Assembly (NCBI RefSeq): GCF_001541095.1
Contig: NZ_LMXH01000001.1
Span: 1,948,842 to 2,012,841, forward strand
DNA from: Paenibacillus sp. FJAT-26967
GTDB lineage: Bacteria; Bacillota; Bacilli; Paenibacillales; NBRC-103111
Reading direction: 5' to 3'
Length of the DNA stretch: 64,000 bases
Shown: one piece after another, positions 37,901 through 45,249 of the stretch
Layout of the letters: each line of letters begins with the position of its first letter
Position numbering within the stretch: the first letter of the stretch is position 1
The notes under the pieces: generated by a model
Seen by the model: only the letters and a program-made list of their open reading frames with translations
What the model was told of the DNA's origin: nothing
Databases searched by the model: none
Made by a program: the position numbers and the translations under genes

Positions 37901-38851
37901 ATCCGAGGTGTCATTCATGCAGCCGGCATCGGTGAAGGGAATCTTCTAGGGAAGCTAACCGAGGATGAATTTAGACAAATCATTGCATCAAAAGTACAGG
38001 GTACTTGGCTGTTGGACCGATTGACTGAACAAGATCAGCTGGAGTTTTTCGTTATGTTCTCCTCTGCTATTACTTTAATGGGCGGCATGGGATCCGGGCC
38101 TTATACTGCAGGCAATGCCTATTTGGAAGGTTTCGCTTCTTACAGAGCAAGCCAGGGGAAACGGACGCTCGCAATAAGCTGGCCGGCCTGGGACAATACA
38201 GGATTGGCTGAGGGGGAATCGGTACAGGAAGAGAAGGAATTGTTCCGTGTTCTTCCCGTAAAGCAGGGAATAAATGCATTCCACCGCTCGTTGAATCATA
38301 CAATCAAGCACCTGTTCGTCGGTGAACTCAATCATCAAAGCGATCTTTATGCACTCGGGGAACTGCTGCCGTTCAGGCTGGCGCCTGCACTTCAACCGGA
38401 TGGGAAGACGGCGCCCAAAGCACCGGCAGCGGCAAAATTAAAAGAGAACATCTCGATTCGCCTAAAAGGGAAGGCGGACAGCCAATATACGGAAGCCGAG
38501 CAGAAAGTGGCTCAAGCCTGGAAACAGGTGCTTGGTTACGATGAACTGGATGTCCAGGCGAACTTTTTCGAAATCGGCGGAGACTCCATTCTCATTACGA
38601 AAGTCCATGCCCTCATCGAAGAACAGTTTCCGGGCAGGACGACGATAGCTGATTTGTTCTCCTATCCGACTATTGCGAAGATAGCGGAGCATCTAAGTTA
38701 TGCCGCTTTGCCGGAGGCAGGCGCCTTACTCGCTTCGGAAGAGGCATTCAGACAAGAGATGTTGAGAATACTCGATCATCTTGGTAATCAAGAGCTCACC
38801 ATTGATGAAGCTCTGGACAGATACCACTGCCTGGAGGTGGCGAATGGATAA
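34949..38851 (+). CDS. AT-less type I PKS: KS-KR-ACP
   Basis: A 1300-residue protein. Ketosynthase (about 30-460) with DTTCSSS (Cys near 202), EAHGTGTKLGDP and KSNIGHLD. A linker ends with LPTYPFDKHRCW. The ketoreductase (about 885-1110) has NADPH-binding TGGLGGIG, FSSAIT and PYTAGNAY, so Ser and Tyr are present. The carrier has IGGDSILI, Ser near 1212. No AT or DH domain is visible. It should add one malonyl unit and reduce the keto group to hydroxyl. The start at 34949 follows GGGAGGTGG; an upstream ATG at 34901 overlaps the AT gene. It ends with a short docking-type helix and overlaps the next gene by eight bases. Confidence 0.9.
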   Translation: MDFRSIKLGDMTLGSSNDFSEIAIEEISEQDIAIIGISLKLPLAETPEEFWHNLRTGLDCVRGIPPARQQDVDRYLEFIGQNPDQITYGEAAYLDEIDKFDYSFFKLSPKEASLLDPNQRLFLQTAWKAIEDAGYGGSKLEGSRTGVYLGFGSDSDYKKMIHEVEPEFVSLSMPGNVRPIIASRLSYLMDLNGPSMVVDTTCSSSLVAVHLACQAIRNGECDLALAGGIQVHLIPVRDFEVGIESSTSRARTFDDDSDGTGTGEGVVAMLLKPLSKAQEDRDHVYAVIKSSAVNQDGSSVGITAPNAKAQEAVIVEAWKRAGIDPRTISYIEAHGTGTKLGDPIEIEGIQRAFRRYTDDKQFCAVSAVKSNIGHLDNTAGIAGLLKAVLSLKYKELIPTLHFEKPNSKIAFEESPVYVNNRLEKWESESDQRRCGVSSFGLSGTNCHLVLEEAPAANPTQIAGAAARPELFVLSAKTEPALQSHIHNYIAFLKNHPSLSLGDLCYTACTGRGHYLYRVAFAVEDVRELIRVLEECAQAGLREQTDSLTRNNFVDPDPLNDKVRRVSDVNRLREMNVTAEAELSKFLDSGKRNIAVLHELCSLYVQGATIEWDRLYKQEKRKRISLPTYPFDKHRCWLDLPELREEENEPGTDSLYQQVWLKQPFNDLIAAHKPGCYLVFNDRSGIGSRLAQKLRIAGSQVFEVGLGDSYEKRSDSSFVIGGGQADYERLLRDLSGKPIDRIVHLFSLSSPDDGYSRNDLERRLNHSVYSLFYLVQALVKIRASEQVDLVIITDRADEVISAQDTVVPENTALIGLGKVVRWESSNLKVRCIDVEPTENAADTIWTELHCDTKEYKIAYRHGVRYIERIDTLNMEIVESSPVAFKSDGVYLITGGLGGIGLHIGRHLASQEKVHLAMINRTGLPHRSEWDGLLRGGHSSDKQTRVLRAVLEIERMGSQVDIIQADAANEAQMRAALDLLREKHGHIRGVIHAAGIGEGNLLGKLTEDEFRQIIASKVQGTWLLDRLTEQDQLEFFVMFSSAITLMGGMGSGPYTAGNAYLEGFASYRASQGKRTLAISWPAWDNTGLAEGESVQEEKELFRVLPVKQGINAFHRSLNHTIKHLFVGELNHQSDLYALGELLPFRLAPALQPDGKTAPKAPAAAKLKENISIRLKGKADSQYTEAEQKVAQAWKQVLGYDELDVQANFFEIGGDSILITKVHALIEEQFPGRTTIADLFSYPTIAKIAEHLSYAALPEAGALLASEEAFRQEMLRILDHLGNQELTIDEALDRYHCLEVANG

Positions 38852-41800
38852 GATAGCACGATTGATCTTAGAAAGTGTTGCTTCCGGCAAGTTAGATAAA
38901 GAAACCGGGGTCGAGCTGTTATGGACAATCAAGCAGCAAGATAAGAAGAATGTAGGGGATATCGCCATCGTCGGTCTTTCCTTGAAAATGCCGGATGCGG
39001 ACAACCTGGAGCAGTATTGGGATCATATCAGGAATAAGCGTGATTCGATACGGCAATTCCCTGCCGCAAGACAGCAGGACTCGAAGCGGTTTATAACTAA
39101 CTTCACCGGTTTGCGAGAGGAAGATATTCAATACAGTTACGGCGGCTATCTGAATGAAGTGGACGGGTTCGATTACGGATTCTTCCAGTTATCGCCGAAG
39201 GAAGCATCTTTAATGGACCCCAACCAGAGGCTTTTCCTGCAAACTGCCTGGGAAGCTATTGAAGATGCCGGTTATGGCGGGAAGCGGCTCACAGGCAGCA
39301 GGACCGGAGTTTATCTGGGATATGCCGACTGGCCGGTTTATGGGCAGTACATCACCAAAAATCAGCCATCGCATGTCGATACGGCCAGTGTAGGGAATAC
39401 ACCTTCCATAATTGCAAGCCGAATCTCGTACCTGCTTGATTTGAAAGGCCCTGCCTTTCTGGTCGATACTGCCTGCTCATCCTCTTTGGTGGCGGTGCAT
39501 CTGGCCTGCAAGGCTTTGAAAAATGATGAATGCGACTTGGCCATCGCAGGCGGAGTCAAGGTCTGTCTGATGCCGGTCGATGGTGTTTTTGAAATGGGCA
39601 TCGAATCGTCTAACCACCGGACGAGCACCTTCGATGACAGCTCCGACGGTACGGTGTGGGGAGAGGGTACCGTGGCCCTGCTGCTCAAGCCGTTGGATCA
39701 AGCACTGCGGGATCATGATCCGATTCATGCGGTGATTAAAGGCAGTGCGATCAACCAGGACGGGACTTCCGTAGGGATTACGGCTCCCAATGCTGCCTCC
39801 CAGGAGAAGCTGTTGATCCAAGCATGGGAAGATGCTGGCATAGATCCGGAAACGATCACTTATATCGAAGCGCATGGAACCGGCACGAGGTTGGGTGACC
39901 CGATTGAAGTGGACGGGATTCGCAGAGCTTTTCGACATTATACGGATAAAAAGCAGTTTTGCGCTCTGGGTTCAGTGAAAACGAATGTCGGCCATCTGGA
40001 CGCAGCTTCCGGTGTCGCCGGTCTCGCTAAAGCTATTGCGGCTTTGAAGAATAAAGAACTGCCCCCGACGATCCACTTCACTAAGCCGAACCGGAACATT
40101 CCGTTTGAGCATTCGCCGGTTTATGTGAACGATAGAGCTGAAGAATGGAATACGGACGGATTTCCGAGAAGATGCGGAGTAAGTTCATTTGGCTTCAGCG
40201 GGACGAATTGTCATGTGATTCTGGAAGAAGCGCCGGTTATAGAAAGCCGAGCGGGAGCATCAGTCGCCGATGAAGAAATTCTGGCGCTGTCTGCCAAAAG
40301 CAAAACTGCCCTTGAAGAGTTAATCCGTATGTATCTGAAAAATCTTCCGGATAACCAAGCAAGCTTATACGATATTTGCTGCACCGCCAATACGGGAAGA
40401 GGCCATTATAGCTTCAGACTGGCCATAATAGCCCGGAGCAAAGCAGAGTTGATTGGACAACTTCAAAGGGCCGCCGATGAAGGACTGGAGAAGTGTAATT
40501 CGTATGGAATGCCTTATGGAGAGCATCGTCTGATAAACGCGCAGCGGGATGACAAAACGGCCGGTGAGCTTACTGCGGATGAGCTGCGAAGATACACCCG
40601 GGAAGCGGGTGATCTGACCTTGCAAATCATCGAGCAGCCTCCCATAAGGGAACAATTAGAACAGTTAGGCAGGTACTATGTGCAGGGCGCGGATGTAAAC
40701 TGGGAGCTTTTCTACGGCACTGGTATCAGCAAGAAAGCACGCCTCCCGTATTATCCGTTTCAGAATAAGAGGTGTTGGATCGAGTTCGAACAAGATGTTG
40801 CTGCAGAAATACTTCCTCTGAGCCCTGCCGGGAGGGAGGACAGTCAGCTTCGAGCACGTGCAGCAAAATCCGCTCCGCAGATCCTTCTTAAAGGAAGGCA
40901 GGATGAAGTTTATTCTCCGATGGAGAAGAAACTGGCTCTTGTATGGGGACAGCTGCTGGGAATACAAGAAGTCGATATTTATGATGATTTTTTTGAACTG
41001 GGAGGCAATTCGATCTTAGCCATCAAGATGGAGGTTGACTTGGAAGGGGACGGCATTTCGTTCGATTCGAACGATATGTATTTGTACCGCACAATTAATG
41101 AAGCTGCAGCACACCTGATGGGTAAGGGGACGCAGCTGGATTCACAAGTTGAAAAGAAGCGGTATCCGGCCACCCCGACGAACGAGTCTGAACTGCTGAC
41201 CGGCATAAGACGGGATGAGGTTGCTTCTGAACAACTCCCGTCCGCAGTTGAAATTTTGCCGGATATGGAGCCGTTTAATGATATTTTCTACCGTAATTGT
41301 CTGTATAACTCTATGTTTCCCGTCGTTCAGCATTTCAACCGGAGCATTCTGCCTTTCTTACTCAACGATATGATTCTATTTACGGGCACGCAAGACGGGG
41401 ATCAGACACGGTATGCAGTCGAATACGTATCTGTTCATGCTATTGAAGAAGTATTTGCACAACTGATGCTTCAAGTGGATACAAGGTCGGATAACACAGA
41501 TATCCGCAAAGAAATTATCGCAAGCATATCTCAGGGCAAACCGGTCGTAGTATGGGTGGATTCTTATTACGAATCCATACGCAAGGACGCTTATCTAACG
41601 CAGCACTTGGATCACACTTTGCTGGTATACGGTTATAACGAGGAAGAGCGGCTTTTTCATATTATTGAACATGACCGGCGGGAGAACCTGTCGTATAAGA
41701 AATGTACGCTCTCCTACGAGGATATGGAGAAAGCTTGTCAAGGTTTTACGGAACATTATCTGCATCAGGATCACAGTGCGACTCACTATGTCTTTGATAC

Positions 41801-42281
41801 GATGATTTCTGAAGAATCAGCCGGTAATGAGTTGTCTGTTAACGCATTGCCAGCCTTATTAAGCCGTTTTGCACAGAACATGCTGTCCAACCGCAATAAG
41901 CTGAGTGAGAGTTTGAACGTGCTTAAGCGGTTTAGGGACGACTTTCAGTACTTCATTTCATCTGAGGATTTAATGAAAGAACATATAAATCATCTTGTTG
42001 AATTCGTTAATCAGGTTATCAATACAAAACATGTGGAAAACTACCGGTTGTCCTTACTGCTGCAGGATGAAGATGAAGTTTTAGTGCTTCTTGAGCGGCT
42101 TTTGAGTAAATGGGATCTCGTCAGAAAAGGAATTGTCAGGTACATGTATCTTCCGGTCTATCAGCTTCAATCGCTCCAAGCAATCTATGAGAAAGTGTGC
42201 GAGCTCGCTGAAGATGAAGCCGTATTTACCACACATCTGCTCTCAAAGCTTGAACCATATAGAGAGAAAACCACTGTATAG
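38844..42281 (+). CDS. PKS KS-ACP fused to BtrH-type acyltransferase domain
   Basis: A 1145-residue protein. An N-terminal docking-type helix is followed by a ketosynthase (about 38-465) with DTACSSS (Cys near 209), EAHGTGTRLGDP and KTNVGHLD. A carrier follows with LGGNSILA near 720. No AT, KR or thioesterase is present. From about 800 to 1140 lies a domain like butirosin BtrH N-terminal (PF14399), with VDSYY and HTLLVYGYN. Candidate catalytic residues are C819, D906 and H924. BtrH moves an acyl group from an ACP to an amine, so this domain may release the chain by amide formation. ATG 38844 follows GGAGGTGG. Confidence 0.82.
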   Translation: MDKIARLILESVASGKLDKETGVELLWTIKQQDKKNVGDIAIVGLSLKMPDADNLEQYWDHIRNKRDSIRQFPAARQQDSKRFITNFTGLREEDIQYSYGGYLNEVDGFDYGFFQLSPKEASLMDPNQRLFLQTAWEAIEDAGYGGKRLTGSRTGVYLGYADWPVYGQYITKNQPSHVDTASVGNTPSIIASRISYLLDLKGPAFLVDTACSSSLVAVHLACKALKNDECDLAIAGGVKVCLMPVDGVFEMGIESSNHRTSTFDDSSDGTVWGEGTVALLLKPLDQALRDHDPIHAVIKGSAINQDGTSVGITAPNAASQEKLLIQAWEDAGIDPETITYIEAHGTGTRLGDPIEVDGIRRAFRHYTDKKQFCALGSVKTNVGHLDAASGVAGLAKAIAALKNKELPPTIHFTKPNRNIPFEHSPVYVNDRAEEWNTDGFPRRCGVSSFGFSGTNCHVILEEAPVIESRAGASVADEEILALSAKSKTALEELIRMYLKNLPDNQASLYDICCTANTGRGHYSFRLAIIARSKAELIGQLQRAADEGLEKCNSYGMPYGEHRLINAQRDDKTAGELTADELRRYTREAGDLTLQIIEQPPIREQLEQLGRYYVQGADVNWELFYGTGISKKARLPYYPFQNKRCWIEFEQDVAAEILPLSPAGREDSQLRARAAKSAPQILLKGRQDEVYSPMEKKLALVWGQLLGIQEVDIYDDFFELGGNSILAIKMEVDLEGDGISFDSNDMYLYRTINEAAAHLMGKGTQLDSQVEKKRYPATPTNESELLTGIRRDEVASEQLPSAVEILPDMEPFNDIFYRNCLYNSMFPVVQHFNRSILPFLLNDMILFTGTQDGDQTRYAVEYVSVHAIEEVFAQLMLQVDTRSDNTDIRKEIIASISQGKPVVVWVDSYYESIRKDAYLTQHLDHTLLVYGYNEEERLFHIIEHDRRENLSYKKCTLSYEDMEKACQGFTEHYLHQDHSATHYVFDTMISEESAGNELSVNALPALLSRFAQNMLSNRNKLSESLNVLKRFRDDFQYFISSEDLMKEHINHLVEFVNQVINTKHVENYRLSLLLQDEDEVLVLLERLLSKWDLVRKGIVRYMYLPVYQLQSLQAIYEKVCELAEDEAVFTTHLLSKLEPYREKTTV

Positions 42282-42292
42282 GAGGAATAATA

Positions 42293-42556
42293 ATGACTAT
42301 CGAAACCAAAGACGAATTGAAGGAAAGAATCATTAACCTGCTTAAAGAGAATCTGGGTAATGCTGAAGAACTGGATCAACTGGGTCCGGATGATGATTTG
42401 TCGGTTCTTGGGGTGAATTCCATGACCTTTATTAAACTCGTGATTGCAACCGAAATGGAGTTTGGCGTGACCTGGAAGGATGAGGATCTCGATTTTCGTA
42501 ATTTTATGACGGTGAACAATATTATGAACTACATCTCCAGCTCCAGCAACGACTAA
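42293..42556 (+). CDS. Free-standing acyl carrier protein
   Basis: An 87-residue acidic protein with the phosphopantetheine site LGVNSMTF (Ser near residue 43). The sequence is an ordinary helical carrier fold. ATG 42293 follows AGGAGG, 11 bases after the PKS gene. In butirosin synthesis a free ACP (BtrI) carries the side chain that BtrH transfers. By analogy this ACP may carry a unit modified by the radical SAM enzyme or the BtrH-like protein encoded next to it. No phosphopantetheinyl transferase gene lies in the window. Confidence 0.85.
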   Translation: MTIETKDELKERIINLLKENLGNAEELDQLGPDDDLSVLGVNSMTFIKLVIATEMEFGVTWKDEDLDFRNFMTVNNIMNYISSSSND

Positions 42557-42586
42557 TCCAATTGAGGAAAGCGGGGAATATTCGCT

Positions 42587-43729
42587 ATGTTAACTAAAGC
42601 AGGAAGCGGCGTTTCACTTTTAGATCATGTACAAGATTTGACTCCGGAAATTAAACAATTGACTCTGTTTCCCTCCGAGCTGTGTAATTACCGCTGCAGC
42701 TTCTGCCATATTTGGGGCGAAACCGGATGGGCGCTCAAAGAGCCTCAGCGCGCTATTCGTGAACAGCTCGATATTAATGTGCTGAAGAGTTTTCTGGATG
42801 ATGTAACAGCGGTTAATAAAAATCTCGGTGTTATTATTACGGGCGGAGAACCTATGCTGTACAAGCATTTTACAGAGCTGGTCGAACATCTGCGCAGCAA
42901 AAAAGCGAACATCTACCTGTTGACCAACGGCTCGCTGATAAAGAACAAAGTTCAATTTATTATGGAGAATATCGTAGCATTAAACATTTCGATTGACGGT
43001 CCGGAGGAATTCCACGATTCTATTCGCGGTAAAGGCAGCTTCAAGACGATCTGTGAAAATATCGACGCATTAATTGAAGAGAAGCGCAAACGCAATAAAA
43101 TGTTTCCTTTTATCAACATCACGATGGTGCTTTCCAAATACAACTACCGGAGCATTAAAGATTTCATGGGAGCTTTGCGTGAACGCTTTAAAGATGCGAA
43201 TGTTGTCCTTCATGACTCGAAGAACCCTTGGATGAAACGCAGAGACCTCTCGGTTAACTTCGCGCCGCTGCTGTTCACATCACAGGAAAGAGGAATGAGC
43301 TATGCGGCTCAAATGAAAGAAAATCTGGATTGTGACGTATCCCCGGCATGGCAGGGCTTTGTGGAAGAAACAATCGATACCGACTTCGATACGGCGATTT
43401 TGAAGAGCGATCTGGAAGAGATCTGGCAGTCGGAGGGAATCGACACTTCCAGTTTTGTGGATATTCATGATTATTACACAGACATTGACAATGTATTTGG
43501 CCGCACGAAATGCGTAGCCCCTTGGCACGAAATGGTTATTCGCCGCACGGGCGAAGTCTATCCATGTGTGGACTTCCCGGATTATAAATATGGGAATATT
43601 TATGAGAATTCTTTCCAGGAAATGTGGGAAGGCGAACGTGCAGTCAAGTTCAGGAACTACTTAAAAACAAGCAATCTGATGGTATGCAACCGGTGTACCC
43701 GGATGTTTGCCGACAAGGAATCGTTCTAA
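42587..43729 (+). CDS. Radical SAM enzyme with SPASM-like C-terminus
   Basis: A 380-residue enzyme. The 4Fe-4S site for S-adenosylmethionine is C33-x3-C37-x2-C40 (CNYRCSFC), followed by the GGEP motif (ITGGEPML). The C-terminal part has further cysteines in KCVAPWHE, YPCVDF and VCNRC, a SPASM/twitch-type pattern for auxiliary clusters. Such enzymes oxidise or crosslink peptides, alcohols or carrier-bound substrates. It sits 30 bases after the free ACP gene and 30 before the BtrH-like gene, pointing to a shared substrate. The reaction cannot be read from the sequence. Confidence 0.86.
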   Translation: MLTKAGSGVSLLDHVQDLTPEIKQLTLFPSELCNYRCSFCHIWGETGWALKEPQRAIREQLDINVLKSFLDDVTAVNKNLGVIITGGEPMLYKHFTELVEHLRSKKANIYLLTNGSLIKNKVQFIMENIVALNISIDGPEEFHDSIRGKGSFKTICENIDALIEEKRKRNKMFPFINITMVLSKYNYRSIKDFMGALRERFKDANVVLHDSKNPWMKRRDLSVNFAPLLFTSQERGMSYAAQMKENLDCDVSPAWQGFVEETIDTDFDTAILKSDLEEIWQSEGIDTSSFVDIHDYYTDIDNVFGRTKCVAPWHEMVIRRTGEVYPCVDFPDYKYGNIYENSFQEMWEGERAVKFRNYLKTSNLMVCNRCTRMFADKESF

Positions 43730-43759
43730 GACGCGGGATGGACGCTAGGAGGAATAGCA

Positions 43760-44875
43760 ATGGTACAGCCAGGTTCTGAAGCTTCTGGAACGAACATCTT
43801 GATGCATGAGAAAATATTGCCTCTTACAGCACCGCAAGTATACGGATTTCTGGGACATGCTTATGTTCTTGGCATTCTTCAAAATTACAAGGAATGTAAA
43901 CCGTGGATCTATAACAATTACATTCAGCTGTATATTTCACAGCACTATATCGATATCAAGGAGTATAGGCTGGACTTTAATCCGGATCTGCTGATTATTT
44001 TCGGCAATGTGCCATGGCTGGAATACAACCGGACGGATAAAGGCACATTGGCCCGGTTAGGGGTAGACATTCACGCTTTTCTTAAAGATCACATCGATCG
44101 GGGTTTTTACTTTTTCTCTTATGTGAATGACTTTTATATTCCGAATTCAATCAGTTATCAAGAGTATCATTTTACGCATGATATTCTTGTGTACGGCTAT
44201 AATCTTGATAAACGCACGTACAATATTGCGATTTTCGATGATAACCGGCTATTTTCAATGCGCGAGATCAGTTATGAGGTCTTCGAACAAGCCTACTTCA
44301 GTGACACCAGGCAAGATTATATCAGCTTGATGCGCAAAGTCTCCCCGGATGAATACGATAGTTTCAAATATGACATGAAGCTTGGTAAATATGATTTGGA
44401 TCTGGAGCTCATGGTCGATATGATGGCAGATTATCTGCACGGCGTCAATACGGGGGACAGACTCAAATTCTATTTAAATCCGGAGCCTGGGTTCTACGGC
44501 ATGAAAGTGTATAAAGCCTTGAATGATTATTTCACTTTGCTGCTCCAGGATCAAATTAATCTGGATGTGCGGCAGATGCATATTTTGTGGGAGCACAAGA
44601 AAATGATGATTGCAAGAATCCGGTATTTGCAAGAACTGGGGTATTTGGGCGAGCCGGTTACCTCGTTGGAAGCATTTATCAAGATTGAGAAGGAAGTATT
44701 CACACTTCGCAATATGCTGCTGAAATTTTTTGTGAGCCGCAACAAAACTATTATTGAAAATATTATGAAAGCGCTGGCTGGAATTCATGATACGGAAAAA
44801 GAAGCCGTACAGGATTTGATTAATCAAATCTGCAAGGAAAACCGTTTGCATCATGCCGCCCGTTCTAATAAATAA
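43760..44875 (+). CDS. Stand-alone BtrH-like protein lacking the candidate Cys
   Basis: A 371-residue soluble protein. Residues 10-190 align by eye with the BtrH-type domain of the last PKS: VNDFY matches VDSYY and HDILVYGYN matches HTLLVYGYN. At the place of C819 in the PKS domain it has a non-cysteine residue (in the stretch GFLGHAYVLG), so the two paralogs may have different jobs. The rest is helical and unassigned. ATG 43760 follows AGGAGG. It is the last gene before the proS promoter and T-box. It may be an acyltransferase, a structural partner, or a non-catalytic binder. Confidence 0.68.
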   Translation: MVQPGSEASGTNILMHEKILPLTAPQVYGFLGHAYVLGILQNYKECKPWIYNNYIQLYISQHYIDIKEYRLDFNPDLLIIFGNVPWLEYNRTDKGTLARLGVDIHAFLKDHIDRGFYFFSYVNDFYIPNSISYQEYHFTHDILVYGYNLDKRTYNIAIFDDNRLFSMREISYEVFEQAYFSDTRQDYISLMRKVSPDEYDSFKYDMKLGKYDLDLELMVDMMADYLHGVNTGDRLKFYLNPEPGFYGMKVYKALNDYFTLLLQDQINLDVRQMHILWEHKKMMIARIRYLQELGYLGEPVTSLEAFIKIEKEVFTLRNMLLKFFVSRNKTIIENIMKALAGIHDTEKEAVQDLINQICKENRLHHAARSNK

Positions 44876-44931
44876 GCCGATATATGAATATCCGAATTAC
44901 ATCGTGATAACATAAAAATTCTAAAGAGAGC

Positions 44932-44960
44932 TTGACTGCCAAAGCGAATTCATGTAAGGT
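44932..44960 (+). promoter_or_regulatory. Promoter of the T-box/proS unit
   Basis: TTGACT (44932-44937) and TAAGGT (44955-44960) are 17 bases apart and lie just before the T-box leader, so proS can be transcribed separately from the biosynthetic operon. Confidence 0.5.
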
Positions 44961-44984
44961 AATGGAAATTATCATATTCAGGAA

Positions 44985-45213
44985 TTGCTTGGACCAAGGT
45001 CAACGAGTTCGATCATCGCCGTACAGAGAAGAAACCCATGGGCTGAAAGGTTTCTCGCAGCGAGTGAACTACTTCCCGCCTTGAGAGCTGTAGCGGAGTC
45101 AGCATCCGTTACCGGCAGCTGCCGTTATCAGAAGGAGGATCGCCTGCGTTATTAGTTGCGGTCAAATTAGGGTGGTACCACGACACATTCGTCCCTGACG
45201 GATGTGTCTTTTT
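44985..45213 (+). ncRNA. T-box leader, proline type
   Basis: The conserved T-box sequence AGGGTGGTACCACG is at 45169-45182; its GGTG bulge pairs with the uncharged tRNA 3' end. A strong terminator follows: GACACATTCGTC and GACGGATGTGTC with a T-run ending near 45213. The upstream part contains stem I. The specifier region ACTTCCCGCCTTGAG holds a proline triplet (CCC at 45075-45077, or CCG one base on), matching the proS gene. Uncharged proline tRNA would favour the antiterminator and switch on synthesis. The start of stem I is approximate. Confidence 0.85.
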
Positions 45214-45249
45214 GTTATTTTGCTGCATAAATAAAGGAGGCTGGACCGA

